Below are positions 34,712-44,398 of a DNA stretch of 64,000 bases, piece after piece. The position numbers were made by a program, and so were the translations under genes. Below the pieces are notes generated by a model. It ran no database searches and was not told the origin of the DNA. It was given only the letters and a program-made list of their open reading frames with translations. The first letter of the stretch is position 1; each line of letters opens with the position of its first letter. Origin of the DNA: Desulfobacteraceae bacterium (GTDB lineage: Bacteria > Desulfobacterota > Desulfobacteria > Desulfobacterales > Desulfobacteraceae); contig JAAELK010000499.1 in NCBI GenBank assembly GCA_024226935.1, forward strand, positions 1-64,000, in the 5' to 3' direction.

Positions 34712-35596
34712 ATGGCTTACATCACGATTAGAGAACTTTTGGAAGCAGGTGTTCATTTCGGACATCAGACAAAACGGTGGAACCCAAAGATGAAGAAATA
34801 TATCTTTGGTGCAAGAAATGGTATTTATATTGTTGATCTTCAGCAGACAGTGAAGCTGTTCAGAAAGGCCCATGATTTTATCAAGGGTGTGGCTGCCGAG
34901 GGAAAGGATATCCTTTTCGTTGGAACCAAAAAGCAGGCATCTGAATCCATTTATGAAGAAGCCAACCGTTCCGAATCTTTTTATGTTGAAAATAGATGGT
35001 TGGGTGGTATGTTGACCAACTTTCAAACCATTAAAAATAATATTACTCGGTTTCATTTTTTAAATTCCATTGAAAATGATGGAACTCTTGAGAATTACCC
35101 CAAAAAAGAACAGTCTAAAATGCTTAAGGATAAAGCAAAGCTTGAGTTCGCCATTGGTGGTATCAGTACCATGAAACGTCTGCCTGGTGCTATTTTTATT
35201 GTTGATCCTAAAAATGAAGCCATTGCCGTTAAAGAAGGAAAGCGTCTGGGGATTCCCATTGTTGCTGTTGTTGATACAAATTGTGATCCCGATGATATCG
35301 ATTTTGTAATTCCGGGTAATGACGATGCTATCAGGTCTATTCGTTTGTTTGCTTCTCGGATTGCCGATGCTACCATCGAAGGGCATCAGATCTATCAGGA
35401 AAAACAAAATGCCGAATCCGATAAGGGCGAAAAAGATGATCGCCCTGTGGAAATAAGTGATGAAAAGGTGGCAGTTGAGGTGGTTTCCGATGGCACAGAC
35501 GGTCCTGTTGTTGAGAAAATTATAAGAAAAACAACGCCGATTGAAGAGACAATAGTTGAAGAAACTGTCAATGCAACGAAAGAAGTGACTGAATAA
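34712..35596 (+). CDS. rpsB: 30S ribosomal protein S2 with an acidic C-terminal tail
   Basis: This 294-residue protein has the S2 core to about residue 230 ([58 protein letters not shown]). About 60 residues rich in Glu, Asp, Val and Thr follow ([20 protein letters not shown] and on), which most S2 proteins lack. The leader from 34557 has no gene and may carry the rpsB regulatory region. It heads the rpsB-tsf-pyrH-frr operon. Confidence 0.97.
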   Translation: MAYITIRELLEAGVHFGHQTKRWNPKMKKYIFGARNGIYIVDLQQTVKLFRKAHDFIKGVAAEGKDILFVGTKKQASESIYEEANRSESFYVENRWLGGMLTNFQTIKNNITRFHFLNSIENDGTLENYPKKEQSKMLKDKAKLEFAIGGISTMKRLPGAIFIVDPKNEAIAVKEGKRLGIPIVAVVDTNCDPDDIDFVIPGNDDAIRSIRLFASRIADATIEGHQIYQEKQNAESDKGEKDDRPVEISDEKVAVEVVSDGTDGPVVEKIIRKTTPIEETIVEETVNATKEVTE

Positions 35597-35618
35597 AGAT
35601 CATAAGGAGCAAAATAAA

Positions 35619-36215
35619 ATGGTGGAAATTTCTGCAGCAATGGTAAAAGAGCTTCGCGAAGCGACCGGGTCCGGTATTATGGATTGCAAACGGGTTCTTG
35701 CCGAAGCAGAGGGTGATATGGGTACAGCAGTTGATCTTTTGAGAAAAAAAGGTCTTGCCAAGGCAGCAAAACGGGCCGGACGTTCCACTTCTGAAGGCCT
35801 TATCTATTCTTACATTCATACCGGTGCAAAACTGGGTGTCCTTGTTGAAGTGAATTGTGAATCTGATTTTGTGGCAAAAACAGCTGATTTTGAGGCATTT
35901 GTAAAGAATATTGCCATGCATATTGCCGCTGCAAATCCTGCTGGTCTGCTCCCTGAGGATGTGGATTCGTCAGTGATCGAAAAAGAAAGAGAGATTTTCC
36001 GGGCCCAGATGTTGGAAGAGGGAAAACCTGAAAATATTATTGATAAAATTGTGGATGGTAAGATTGAAAAATTTTACAAAGACGTCTGCCTGATGAGTCA
36101 GCAATATGTTAAAGATCCCCAGAAAACCATCACAGAGGTTGTAAAAGAAACCATTGCTAAAATTGGTGAAAATATTCAGATTAAAAGATTTGTACGTTTC
36201 CAGATAGGAGAGTAA
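35619..36215 (+). CDS. tsf: Elongation factor Ts (short form)
   Basis: This 198-residue protein is shorter than the E. coli factor (283) because it has one core subdomain, as in Thermus and many deltaproteobacteria. The N-terminal UBA-like part MVKELREATGSGIMDCKRVLAEA and CESDFVAKTADFEAFVKNIAMHIAA are diagnostic. It recharges EF-Tu with GTP. It follows rpsB by 22 bases. Confidence 0.97.
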   Translation: MVEISAAMVKELREATGSGIMDCKRVLAEAEGDMGTAVDLLRKKGLAKAAKRAGRSTSEGLIYSYIHTGAKLGVLVEVNCESDFVAKTADFEAFVKNIAMHIAAANPAGLLPEDVDSSVIEKEREIFRAQMLEEGKPENIIDKIVDGKIEKFYKDVCLMSQQYVKDPQKTITEVVKETIAKIGENIQIKRFVRFQIGE

Positions 36216-36218
36216 ATC

Positions 36219-36941
36219 TTGGAGAAGAAGCCTGAGTTTGAAAGGATCATGATTAAACTGAGTGGTGAAGCCTTGATGGGAAATCAGGGCTTTGGTATCA
36301 CTCCTGAAATGATTCATTATGTGGCAGAAGAGATTGCTAAGGTTTATCGACTTGGCGTGCAGGTCTCTGTCGTTGTGGGTGGTGGTAATATTTTCAGGGG
36401 CGTTGCCGGTAGTTCTGCGGGTATGGATAGAACCTCTGCGGATAATATGGGAATGCTTGCAACCGTGATTAACAGTATTGCCCTTTGTGATGCATTGGAA
36501 AAATGCGGTGTGCCTACCCGGGTTCAATCTGCCATTGCAATGGATAAGATTGCCGAGCCATTTATCCTGAGAAAAGCCATTCGTCATCTCGAAAAGAATA
36601 GGGTGGTTGTTTTTGCTGCCGGTACCGGCAATCCTTATTTTACAACGGATACCGCTGCTGTGTTGCGGGGGCATGAAACCCGTGCCCAGATCCTTTTTAA
36701 GGCAACCCAGGTGGATGGCGTTTATGATAAGGACCCTATGGTTCATGATGATGCGGTTCGTTTTGATGAATTGTCTTATATGCGGGTTATTGAAAAACAA
36801 TTGCATGTAATGGATATGACTGCTATTTCCCTTGCAATGGAGCATGACTTACCACTTCAGGTGTTTGATCTCCACCAGACGGACAATATTTATAGAGCCG
36901 TTCTGGGTGAGGATGTCGGTACCCGGATATATAATAAATAA
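36219..36941 (+). CDS. pyrH: Uridylate kinase (UMP kinase)
   Basis: This 240-residue protein makes UDP from [15 protein letters not shown] near residue 10 binds phosphate; [11 protein letters not shown] and [17 protein letters not shown] follow. The start is a TTG at 36219 with AGGAG 8 bases upstream, 3 bases after the tsf stop; the next ATG lacks a ribosome site. Bacterial PyrH is a hexamer controlled by GTP and UTP. Confidence 0.96.
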   Translation: MEKKPEFERIMIKLSGEALMGNQGFGITPEMIHYVAEEIAKVYRLGVQVSVVVGGGNIFRGVAGSSAGMDRTSADNMGMLATVINSIALCDALEKCGVPTRVQSAIAMDKIAEPFILRKAIRHLEKNRVVVFAAGTGNPYFTTDTAAVLRGHETRAQILFKATQVDGVYDKDPMVHDDAVRFDELSYMRVIEKQLHVMDMTAISLAMEHDLPLQVFDLHQTDNIYRAVLGEDVGTRIYNK

Positions 36942-36951
36942 GCTAACGACG

Positions 36952-36997
36952 AGAACTATTATCGGTGGGATAATAAGGTTTTTCCGGTAATAGTTCT
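36952..36997 (+). promoter_or_regulatory. Stem-loop in the pyrH-frr gap
   Basis: AGAACTATTA and TAATAGTTCT form a 10-bp stem with a 26-base loop. It lies 10 bases after pyrH and 38 before frr. There is no T-run, so an RNA-processing or translation-control hairpin is more likely than a terminator. Confidence 0.45.
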
Positions 36998-37035
36998 TGT
37001 TGATAGTTGTCAACTATTATTTAGGACGTGATGCT

Positions 37036-37593
37036 ATGATAAATGAAGTGCTCGAAGAAACCAAAGATAGGATGGGGAAATCGGAGACGGCCTTTGAAAA
37101 AGAGTTGATGAAGGTTCGTACCGGCAGAGCATCCCAGGCAATACTTGACGGTGTAAGAGTCGATTATTACGGCACCCAGACCCCTCTGCCTCAGATGGCT
37201 ACCGTGTCCATCCCGGAAAGTCGTTTGATTACGGTTAAACCTTGGGATATAAGTGTCATTAATGAAGTGGAAAAAGCCATTTTAAAAGCCAATATAGGGC
37301 TTACTCCATCAAATGATGGTAAATTGATCCGTATTTCCATTCCTCCGTTGACGGAAGATCGTAGAAAGCAAATCGCTAAAACCGCCTCCAAAATTTGTGA
37401 AGATTATAAAGTGGCTGTCAGAAATATCAGAAGGGATTCTAATGAAATGCTCAAGGACCTTCAAAAAGAAGGAGATATTTCAGAAGATGACAGCTTTAAG
37501 GCTCAAAAACTGGTGCAGGATTTGACCGATCTATATATCAAAACTTTAGACGATATTTTTGCAGCCAAAGAAAAGGAAATTCTTGAAGTCTGA
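37036..37593 (+). CDS. frr: Ribosome recycling factor
   Basis: This 185-residue protein has the standard length. MGKSETAFEKELMKVRTGRASQAILDGV and the C-terminal helix region with RRDSNEMLKDLQKEGDISEDD are diagnostic of RRF, which splits ribosomes after termination. ATG 37036 has AGGA upstream; the ATG at 36997 would add a leader not found in the family. Confidence 0.97.
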   Translation: MINEVLEETKDRMGKSETAFEKELMKVRTGRASQAILDGVRVDYYGTQTPLPQMATVSIPESRLITVKPWDISVINEVEKAILKANIGLTPSNDGKLIRISIPPLTEDRRKQIAKTASKICEDYKVAVRNIRRDSNEMLKDLQKEGDISEDDSFKAQKLVQDLTDLYIKTLDDIFAAKEKEILEV

Positions 37594-38332
37594 AAAAATT
37601 CAGGATCTGGGTCTCGATCCTGAAAAACTTCCTGTCCATATTGCCATAATTATGGATGGCAATGGCCGCTGGGCAAAAAAACGGCTGATGAACCGTGTTA
37701 AAGGTCATGAAAAAGGTTCTAAGACTGTTCGTTCCATTGTGGGTGCCGTTAGGGAGCTTGGCGTTGGGATGCTTACCCTGTACGCATTTTCCACGGAAAA
37801 TTGGGAAAGACCCAAGGTTGAGGTCAAGGCGTTGATGATGCTGCTTAAGCGTTTTTTGGTATCAGAAAGGGATGAGCTGATGACCCGTGATATTCGGCTG
37901 AATATATTGGGTCAAAAAGAAAAATTGCCTGGAGATATTCAGGAAGAAACGGATAAGACTGTGGATATGACCCGGAACAATCAAGGCATGGTCTTAAATC
38001 TGGCATTGAGCTACGGCAGTCGTCAGGAGATTACCTTGGCAGTTCGATCCCTGGCTCAAAAAGTTTTATCCGGCTTGATTCGACCGGATGAAATTAGCGA
38101 AGAGATGATTTCAGATCATTTATATACACGGCAGATGCCGGATCCGGATCTGATCATTAGAACAAGCGGGGAGTTTCGGCTAAGCAATTTTTTGATGTGG
38201 CAGGCTGCCTATTCAGAACTTTTTATCACCGATACCCTGTGGCCGGATTTTACAAAAGACGAATTAATTGAAATTTTAATCAACTTTCAAGAAAGGGACC
38301 GACGGTTCGGTAAAGTAAAATGCAGCACTTAA
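37583..38332 (+). CDS. uppS: Undecaprenyl diphosphate synthase
   Basis: This 249-residue cis-prenyltransferase builds the C55 carrier for cell-wall synthesis. The signature HIAIIMDGNGRWAKKR (Asp near residue 23), FSTENWERP and the C-terminal PDPDLIIRTSGEFRLSNFLMWQ are all present. The TTG at 37583 with AAGGA 6 bases upstream gives the family-length N-terminus and overlaps frr by 11 bases. Confidence 0.95.
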   Translation: MKSEKIQDLGLDPEKLPVHIAIIMDGNGRWAKKRLMNRVKGHEKGSKTVRSIVGAVRELGVGMLTLYAFSTENWERPKVEVKALMMLLKRFLVSERDELMTRDIRLNILGQKEKLPGDIQEETDKTVDMTRNNQGMVLNLALSYGSRQEITLAVRSLAQKVLSGLIRPDEISEEMISDHLYTRQMPDPDLIIRTSGEFRLSNFLMWQAAYSELFITDTLWPDFTKDELIEILINFQERDRRFGKVKCST

Positions 38333-39135
38333 AAAGATGGCTTACCGCAATAATTCTTGGTCCCCTTGTCCTATGGATTCTCATAGAGGGCAACCAGGTT
38401 CTTTTGGCAGTCTTGGTTACAATAGTAGCCGTGGCGGCCGTTGATGAATATTTAAGGATAGTTTTCCGGCATGACGACAAGCCTGTTCCCAATGTTTTAA
38501 AACTGCTTTCCTATGCCGTTTCCCTGGTCCTGGTTCTGGCTGCTTGTCGTGGATCCTGGCAGATTTCCTTTTTGGCCCTTGCCTTGAATTTATTGGCATT
38601 ATCTATTTTTGTCCTGGCGCAATTTCCTTCGAACCCCCGTGTCTTTGATACCATAGCAAAACAACTTCTAGGAATTGTTTATATTCCGGTTTCCCTTTCT
38701 CTGTTGATTTTTCTTAAAGAATTGGATGGAGGCAGATTATGGATCATCTGGTTATTGATCGTCATCTTTGTAAATGATACAGGTGCCTTTTATACCGGCA
38801 CTTTTTTGGGCAGACACAAGCTTGCCCCTAATATCAGTCCCAATAAAACCATTGAAGGGTCCATGGGCGGAATTCTTGCTTCCATGGTTGTGGGTTTTAT
38901 ATTTTCCCGTCTCTTTTTTGGTGATTTTAACCTGGCATTGTTGACTTTACCTTGTTCCCTCATGATGGCAGTGGCTGGTCAGATCGGAGATCTGTTTGAA
39001 TCGGCCATGAAGCGGGCTTCTGATGTCAAGGATTCAGGGCGTATACTGCCGGGGCACGGGGGGATGCTGGATAGGATTGATGGCCTGTTGCTGGCCATTC
39101 CCGTCCTCTATGTCTATCTGGTGTTTGTTATATGA
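38320..39135 (+). CDS. cdsA: Phosphatidate cytidylyltransferase
   Basis: This 271-residue inner-membrane protein has about seven hydrophobic helices. It makes CDP-diacylglycerol for phospholipids. The C-terminal signature ISPNKTIEGSMGG and SAMKRASDVKDSGRILPGHGGMLDRIDGLL is complete. It overlaps uppS by 13 bases. Confidence 0.95.
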   Translation: MQHLKRWLTAIILGPLVLWILIEGNQVLLAVLVTIVAVAAVDEYLRIVFRHDDKPVPNVLKLLSYAVSLVLVLAACRGSWQISFLALALNLLALSIFVLAQFPSNPRVFDTIAKQLLGIVYIPVSLSLLIFLKELDGGRLWIIWLLIVIFVNDTGAFYTGTFLGRHKLAPNISPNKTIEGSMGGILASMVVGFIFSRLFFGDFNLALLTLPCSLMMAVAGQIGDLFESAMKRASDVKDSGRILPGHGGMLDRIDGLLLAIPVLYVYLVFVI

Positions 39136-40280
39136 GACATTTGTCCGTGTTAGGGTCAACCGGGTCAATCGGCACCAGAGCTCTTGATGTTGTTAGGATG
39201 TATCCGGACAGATTCAGTGTTAAGGTCCTGACCGCCGCCGGCAATATTGAGCTTTTGGCCCGTCAAATTGAAGAATTTAAGCCGGAAATGGTGGCAGTTC
39301 TGGATGAGACAGGTGCCTTGAAGTTGGCTAAATCGGTGACGGGTAAATTCAAACCCACCATTTTATATGGGGAAACCGGGTATGAGATCGCGGCTGCCTG
39401 GGAAACCTCGGATGTGGTTTTACTGGCCATGGTGGGGGCCGCTGGATTGAAACCAGCCCTTGCCGCCTTGGATGCTAAAAAACAAATTGCTCTGGCCAAC
39501 AAGGAAACCCTTGTAATGGCAGGACAGATTGTTATGGACAAGGCCAGGGAAAATGGGGTGGATATTCTTCCAGTGGATAGCGAACATTCAGCCATTTTCC
39601 AGTGTCTTAGAGGCAATCGTGAGCAGGATTTTAAACGAATCTTTCTGACCGCTTCGGGGGGGCCCTTTAGAAATCTTCCCATAAAAGATTTCAAGACTAT
39701 TACCCTTGGGGATGCTTTGAATCATCCCACCTGGAATATGGGACCCAAGATTACCATTGATTCTGCTACTATGATGAACAAGGGGCTGGAGGTTATTGAG
39801 GCGGTTCATCTGTTTGGAGTCTCTCCCGATGAAATTGAGGTGCTTGTACATCCGGAGAGTATTGTACATTCCATGGTTGGGTTTACCGATGGGATAGTTC
39901 TCGCCCAGATGGGAATTGCCGACATGAAGGCGGCCATCGCCTACGCATTGTCCCAGCCCGGTCGTCTCAACCTGAATATGGATTTTCCTGATTTTGCTGC
40001 CCTTAATCGTCTGACCTTTGATTCTCCTGATCCGGATAAATTTCCGTCCCTGGGCTTTGCCTTTGAAGCCTGCAAACAAAAAGGAACTATGCCGGCTGTT
40101 TTGAATGCTTCCAATGAGGTTGCGGTCCAGGCTTTTCTTGAGAAGAAAATTGGTTTTTTAAGTATTTTTGATATTGTTTCCAGCACCATGGGGCTTCATC
40201 GTCGCATTGACAATCCTGATCTTTCAGGTATTATTGAAGCTGATAGCTGGGCGAGGGAAAAAGCCAAATCTCTGATATAA
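39132..40280 (+). CDS. dxr: 1-deoxy-D-xylulose 5-phosphate reductoisomerase
   Basis: This 382-residue enzyme makes MEP, the second step of non-mevalonate isoprenoid synthesis. GSTGSIGTRALDVVR is the NADPH-binding start, VDSEHSAIFQCL and TASGGPFRNLP hold metal and substrate residues, and MMNKGLEVIEAVHLFG is diagnostic. ATGA overlaps the cdsA stop by 4 bases. It supplies precursors for uppS in the same operon. Confidence 0.97.
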   Translation: MRHLSVLGSTGSIGTRALDVVRMYPDRFSVKVLTAAGNIELLARQIEEFKPEMVAVLDETGALKLAKSVTGKFKPTILYGETGYEIAAAWETSDVVLLAMVGAAGLKPALAALDAKKQIALANKETLVMAGQIVMDKARENGVDILPVDSEHSAIFQCLRGNREQDFKRIFLTASGGPFRNLPIKDFKTITLGDALNHPTWNMGPKITIDSATMMNKGLEVIEAVHLFGVSPDEIEVLVHPESIVHSMVGFTDGIVLAQMGIADMKAAIAYALSQPGRLNLNMDFPDFAALNRLTFDSPDPDKFPSLGFAFEACKQKGTMPAVLNASNEVAVQAFLEKKIGFLSIFDIVSSTMGLHRRIDNPDLSGIIEADSWAREKAKSLI

Positions 40281-40294
40281 AAGTGAGGTCTTAA

Positions 40295-41365
40295 ATGGGT
40301 TATTCTGCTGGTGCATTTGTTGTAGTAATTGGTATTCTTGTTTTTGTTCATGAATTGGGACATTTTCTGGCTGCAAGGCTTTGTAAAGTAGGCGTCGACG
40401 TATTTTCCCTGGGCTTTGGTCCTAAAATCTTTAAAAAAAAATATGGCCGGACCGAGTATTGTGTTTCCGCTATCCCCCTGGGCGGTTATGTGAAAATGGT
40501 GGGAGAGGAACCTGGAACTACCATTGATCCTGAAGAACAGTCCCTGTCATTTACCCATAAAAGTCTGGCTAAAAAAAGTATAATTGTGGCCGCTGGCCCC
40601 GCTTTTAATTTTATTTTATCCCTGCTTATTTTTTATGTGATCTATCAGTTTTCAGGGATATACATGGGTACACCTGTTATCGGTAAGGTTCTGGAAAATA
40701 CACCGGCCCAGAGTGCCGGTCTTAAACCCGGGGATGTCATTAAAGAGATCAACCAAAAACAGATTAAATCCTTTGAAGATATTTTTCAGATTATCAGCAC
40801 CGGTACCGGTGAAAAACTGGACATTGCCATCCAGCGGGAGGGGCAGATGATGGAAGTGTCTCTCACGCCCGAAAAACGCATCGGGAAAAATATATTTGGT
40901 GAGGATGTTGATAAATATATCATCGGTATTATGGCTACCGGGGAGACTTTTCATGAAGGTCTGAATCCTCTCCAGGCCATGGAGAGAGCCATATCGGATA
41001 CCTATGGTCTTGTGAAACTGACTGTTCAATCCGTGGGAAAAATGATCAGCGGCAGTGTTGCTGCGAACAATCTGGGTGGACCTTTAATGATCGCCCAGAT
41101 GGCAGGGAAACAGGCCAAGGCCGGACTTGTGAATTTTGCTTGGTTTATTGCATTGCTTTCTGTTAATCTTGGCATAATTAATTTGTTTCCAATTCCTGTT
41201 CTGGATGGTGGTCACCTGCTCTTTTTCGGGATTGAAGCTGTTACCGGCAGATCGGTCAGTGAAAAATTACGGGGCAAACTTATTCAGATCGGGGCCGCAA
41301 TGCTTGTGGGATTAATGATTTTTGTTTTTTATAACGATATCGTCAGGATGATTAATGGTGGATAA
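40295..41365 (+). CDS. rseP: RIP zinc metalloprotease RseP
   Basis: This 356-residue membrane protein is an intramembrane site-2-type protease. The zinc motif FVHELGHFLAARL lies near residue 19, a PDZ domain with GLKPGDVIKEINQKQI is near 140, and the second metal motif LFPIPVLDGGHLLFFG is near 300. It has one PDZ domain where E. coli has two. It cleaves anti-sigma factors and signal peptides. Confidence 0.94.
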   Translation: MGYSAGAFVVVIGILVFVHELGHFLAARLCKVGVDVFSLGFGPKIFKKKYGRTEYCVSAIPLGGYVKMVGEEPGTTIDPEEQSLSFTHKSLAKKSIIVAAGPAFNFILSLLIFYVIYQFSGIYMGTPVIGKVLENTPAQSAGLKPGDVIKEINQKQIKSFEDIFQIISTGTGEKLDIAIQREGQMMEVSLTPEKRIGKNIFGEDVDKYIIGIMATGETFHEGLNPLQAMERAISDTYGLVKLTVQSVGKMISGSVAANNLGGPLMIAQMAGKQAKAGLVNFAWFIALLSVNLGIINLFPIPVLDGGHLLFFGIEAVTGRSVSEKLRGKLIQIGAAMLVGLMIFVFYNDIVRMINGG

Positions 41366-41371
41366 AATCGG

Positions 41372-44300
41372 ATGGATAATATGATTTCATGTATTGAAAT
41401 TGCTCTTAAACAAGAGCTTCTGGATGCGCAAGCTTCCTCCTTGAAGAAAAAAGCAGATTCCTATTTTGGAATCGGGATTGAGTCGGCACGGTGTATAAAT
41501 ATCGTGACCATTGAATCGGGTCTGGATGGGGTGGAACTTGATCGGGTAAAGGACGAGATCCTGACAAATCCTGTGACCCAGGTGTCCAGTTTGCGACCCC
41601 TGGATATTGATTTTGACTGGTGCATCTGGGTTGGTTACAGGCCGGGTGTCAAAGATAATGCTGGTGCTACGGCCATGGAAGTCATCACCGATGTGCTGGG
41701 TAAAACCTTTGGGGAAAATGAAGGAATTTATACCTCAAAGCGGTATTGCCTGAAAGGTGAGACCTTGACACGTGCCGGGGTTGAAAAGCTGGCAATAGAG
41801 TTGTTATCCAATGGTATTATCCAGCAGTTTAAGATTTTTTCCATGGATGAATGGGACAAAAAGATCGGAGCCGATGTAAAACCTGCAAAGGTAATTCTCG
41901 ACCATATTCCCTGTTTTGATACTATCTGTATCGATTCTAACGAGATGCTTTCCAAGATCAGTGATGAGAGAAATCTGGCCTTGAATCTCCGGGATATTCC
42001 GGTTATCCGGGAATATTTTTTAGATCAAAAAGTTCTTGATGAAAGAAAAGAAGTTGGATTATCCGCTCCCACCGATGTGGAATTGGAATATATTTCCCAG
42101 GCCAGAAGCGACCATTGCAACCATAATACCTTTAACGGTATTTTCCAATACAAGGATGTCTCCACCGATGGGGTAATAGTGGAAAACTCTTTGTTTAAAA
42201 CTTATATCCAGCAACCCACCCTAGCCCTTAAGGAAGAAAAGGATTGGGTAGTGTCAGTTTTATGGGATAATGCGGGGGTGGGTAAGTTTGATGATGATAA
42301 TAATTATGTGGTCACCAGCGAAACCCATAATTCACCTTCCAATATGGAGGCCTATGGTGGGGCCATCACCGGAATCGTAGGGGTGTACCGTGATCCCATG
42401 GGAACAGGCCTTGGGGCCAAGCTTTTCATGGGCAGTTTCGGATTTTGTGTGGGAGATGTCGGATATGACGGCCCCTTGAATCCTCCCCTTCATCCCCGGC
42501 GGCTTTTGGATGGGGTTATCGAGGGAGTTAAGGATGGCGGAAATAAGAGCGGGGTGCCTACCACATTTGGCCAGACTCTGTTTGATTCGGGATATATGGG
42601 TAAGAGCCTTGTTTTTGTGACGGCCCTGGGGATCATGCCAACCCTCATCCAGGGCAAACCCAGTCATGAAAAGACAACTTCCCCCGGCGAATTGATTATA
42701 ATGAGTGGTGGCCGGGTGGGAAAAGACGGTATACATGGAGTTACAGCCTCGTCGGAAAGCTTTTCTGAAAATACACCGGCAGGTCATGTTCAGATTGGTG
42801 ATCCATATACCCAGAAAAAAATGCATGATTTCCTTTTGATCTGCAGGGATGAAGGTCTGACCTCCTTTATTACCGATAACGGCGGTGGAGGACTTTCCTC
42901 TTCCGTGGGTGAATCAGCCATGCTGTCCAATGGGTGTGAGGTTTGGCTTGACCGTGTGCCCGTAAAATATGAGGGCCTGGATATGTGGGAAATCTGGATT
43001 TCAGAATCCCAGGAACGTATGACAATTGCTGTAACACCTGCAAATCTTGCCAGGTTCATGGAACTGTCCAGGGAACATGAAGTGGAAAGTACAGTGATTG
43101 GTGAATATACCGATACTGGAAAACTTCATATCAAGTATAAGAATGAGACCTGTGCCTATGTGGATATGGATCTGCTTGAAAAGGGGTTTCCATCCTGGGA
43201 ATTTGATGCCCTCTGGCTGCCCCCTGAAATCCGGGGCTTGGTTGAACCTGTGATCAGCACTCCTTCCGATTTTAATGGTCTGTTGACCCGGATGTTGGCC
43301 CGGCCCAATATTTGTTCCAAGGAATGGATTTTCCGCCAGTATGACCATGAGGTACAGGGTGGTTCTGTTATTAAACCTCTGGTGGGGGTTAACCATAATA
43401 TTCCTTCGGATGCTTCGGTGACCCGTCCTGTGCTGACTTCTAAGAAGGGTCTTGCCTTTTCCCAGAGCCTTTTGCCTTGGTACTCCAAAATTGATACCTA
43501 TCATATGATGACCTGTACCATTGATGAGGCGGTCAGGCGCATTATAGCCGTTGGCGGATCATTTGATCATATTGGTGGGCTTGATAATTTTTGCTGGCCT
43601 GATATTGGATTCGACGAAAAGAAAAATCCCGATGGTAAATTTAAGGCTGCCCAGCTGGTACGGGCATGCAGGGCCCTGAAAGATGCCTGTATGGCCTATA
43701 AAATTCCTTTGCTTTCAGGCAAGGACAGCATGTATGTGGATGGCTATCTCGGGGGACAATTTGGAGAAAGAGTAAAGGTTTCAGCTCTTGGGACGGTTCA
43801 GTTTTCCGCCACCTCTGTTTTGGAGGATATATCAAAATGTGTGACTATGGACCCCAAGGTTTCAGGAGATCTTGTCTATGTCATGGGGACCACAGCCGAT
43901 GAATTGGGAGCATCTGAATATTACGATCTGTTCGGTAAAACAGGTTTTAATATACCGAAGGTAAATTTTGATGCCTGTAAAATTTGTTATAAAGCTTTGG
44001 AAAAAGCCATTGATAAGGAGCTTGTCTCCTCCAGCCATGCCGTGGCAAGGGGGGGGCTGGGAATCCATTTCAGCCTCATGACAATGGCAGGTGGGCTTGG
44101 TATGGAGATTAATCTTGCCTGTCTGCCCCATTTTAATGAAGGTAGCTCAACTAACGGCTTTACCGATGAAATCTTTTTGTTCTCGGAGTCTGCAGGACGC
44201 TTTATTGTAACCGTTGCTCCCGAGAATAAGTCAGTATTTGAAAAATTGTGTAAAGGCCTGCCTGTCAGTTGTGTGGGGGTTGTAACAGATGACCATACCT

Positions 44301-44398
44301 GTTTGAAAATAGATGGACGGGATAAAAAATCCATTGTTAATCTGTCTTGCGATGCCCTTGATAAGGCGTTTAACAAGACCTTCGGAGATTATATATGA
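41372..44398 (+). CDS. purL: Phosphoribosylformylglycinamidine synthase, PurS-PurL fusion
   Basis: This 1008-residue protein begins with two PurS-like repeats (about 1-70 and 75-165: IEIALKQELLDAQ and WVGYRPGVKDNAGATAMEVI) joined to a PurL body. The PurL part has QARSDHCNHNTFNG near 245, THNSPSNMEAYGGAITGIVGVYRDPMGTG, DNGGGGLSSSVGESA and LSGKDSMYVDG. It makes FGAM in purine synthesis using ammonia from PurQ. Separate purS and purL genes are usual in Gram-positives and one 1300-residue chain in E. coli, so this is the intermediate architecture. It follows rseP by 6 bases. Confidence 0.93.
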   Translation: MDNMISCIEIALKQELLDAQASSLKKKADSYFGIGIESARCINIVTIESGLDGVELDRVKDEILTNPVTQVSSLRPLDIDFDWCIWVGYRPGVKDNAGATAMEVITDVLGKTFGENEGIYTSKRYCLKGETLTRAGVEKLAIELLSNGIIQQFKIFSMDEWDKKIGADVKPAKVILDHIPCFDTICIDSNEMLSKISDERNLALNLRDIPVIREYFLDQKVLDERKEVGLSAPTDVELEYISQARSDHCNHNTFNGIFQYKDVSTDGVIVENSLFKTYIQQPTLALKEEKDWVVSVLWDNAGVGKFDDDNNYVVTSETHNSPSNMEAYGGAITGIVGVYRDPMGTGLGAKLFMGSFGFCVGDVGYDGPLNPPLHPRRLLDGVIEGVKDGGNKSGVPTTFGQTLFDSGYMGKSLVFVTALGIMPTLIQGKPSHEKTTSPGELIIMSGGRVGKDGIHGVTASSESFSENTPAGHVQIGDPYTQKKMHDFLLICRDEGLTSFITDNGGGGLSSSVGESAMLSNGCEVWLDRVPVKYEGLDMWEIWISESQERMTIAVTPANLARFMELSREHEVESTVIGEYTDTGKLHIKYKNETCAYVDMDLLEKGFPSWEFDALWLPPEIRGLVEPVISTPSDFNGLLTRMLARPNICSKEWIFRQYDHEVQGGSVIKPLVGVNHNIPSDASVTRPVLTSKKGLAFSQSLLPWYSKIDTYHMMTCTIDEAVRRIIAVGGSFDHIGGLDNFCWPDIGFDEKKNPDGKFKAAQLVRACRALKDACMAYKIPLLSGKDSMYVDGYLGGQFGERVKVSALGTVQFSATSVLEDISKCVTMDPKVSGDLVYVMGTTADELGASEYYDLFGKTGFNIPKVNFDACKICYKALEKAIDKELVSSSHAVARGGLGIHFSLMTMAGGLGMEINLACLPHFNEGSSTNGFTDEIFLFSESAGRFIVTVAPENKSVFEKLCKGLPVSCVGVVTDDHTCLKIDGRDKKSIVNLSCDALDKAFNKTFGDYI

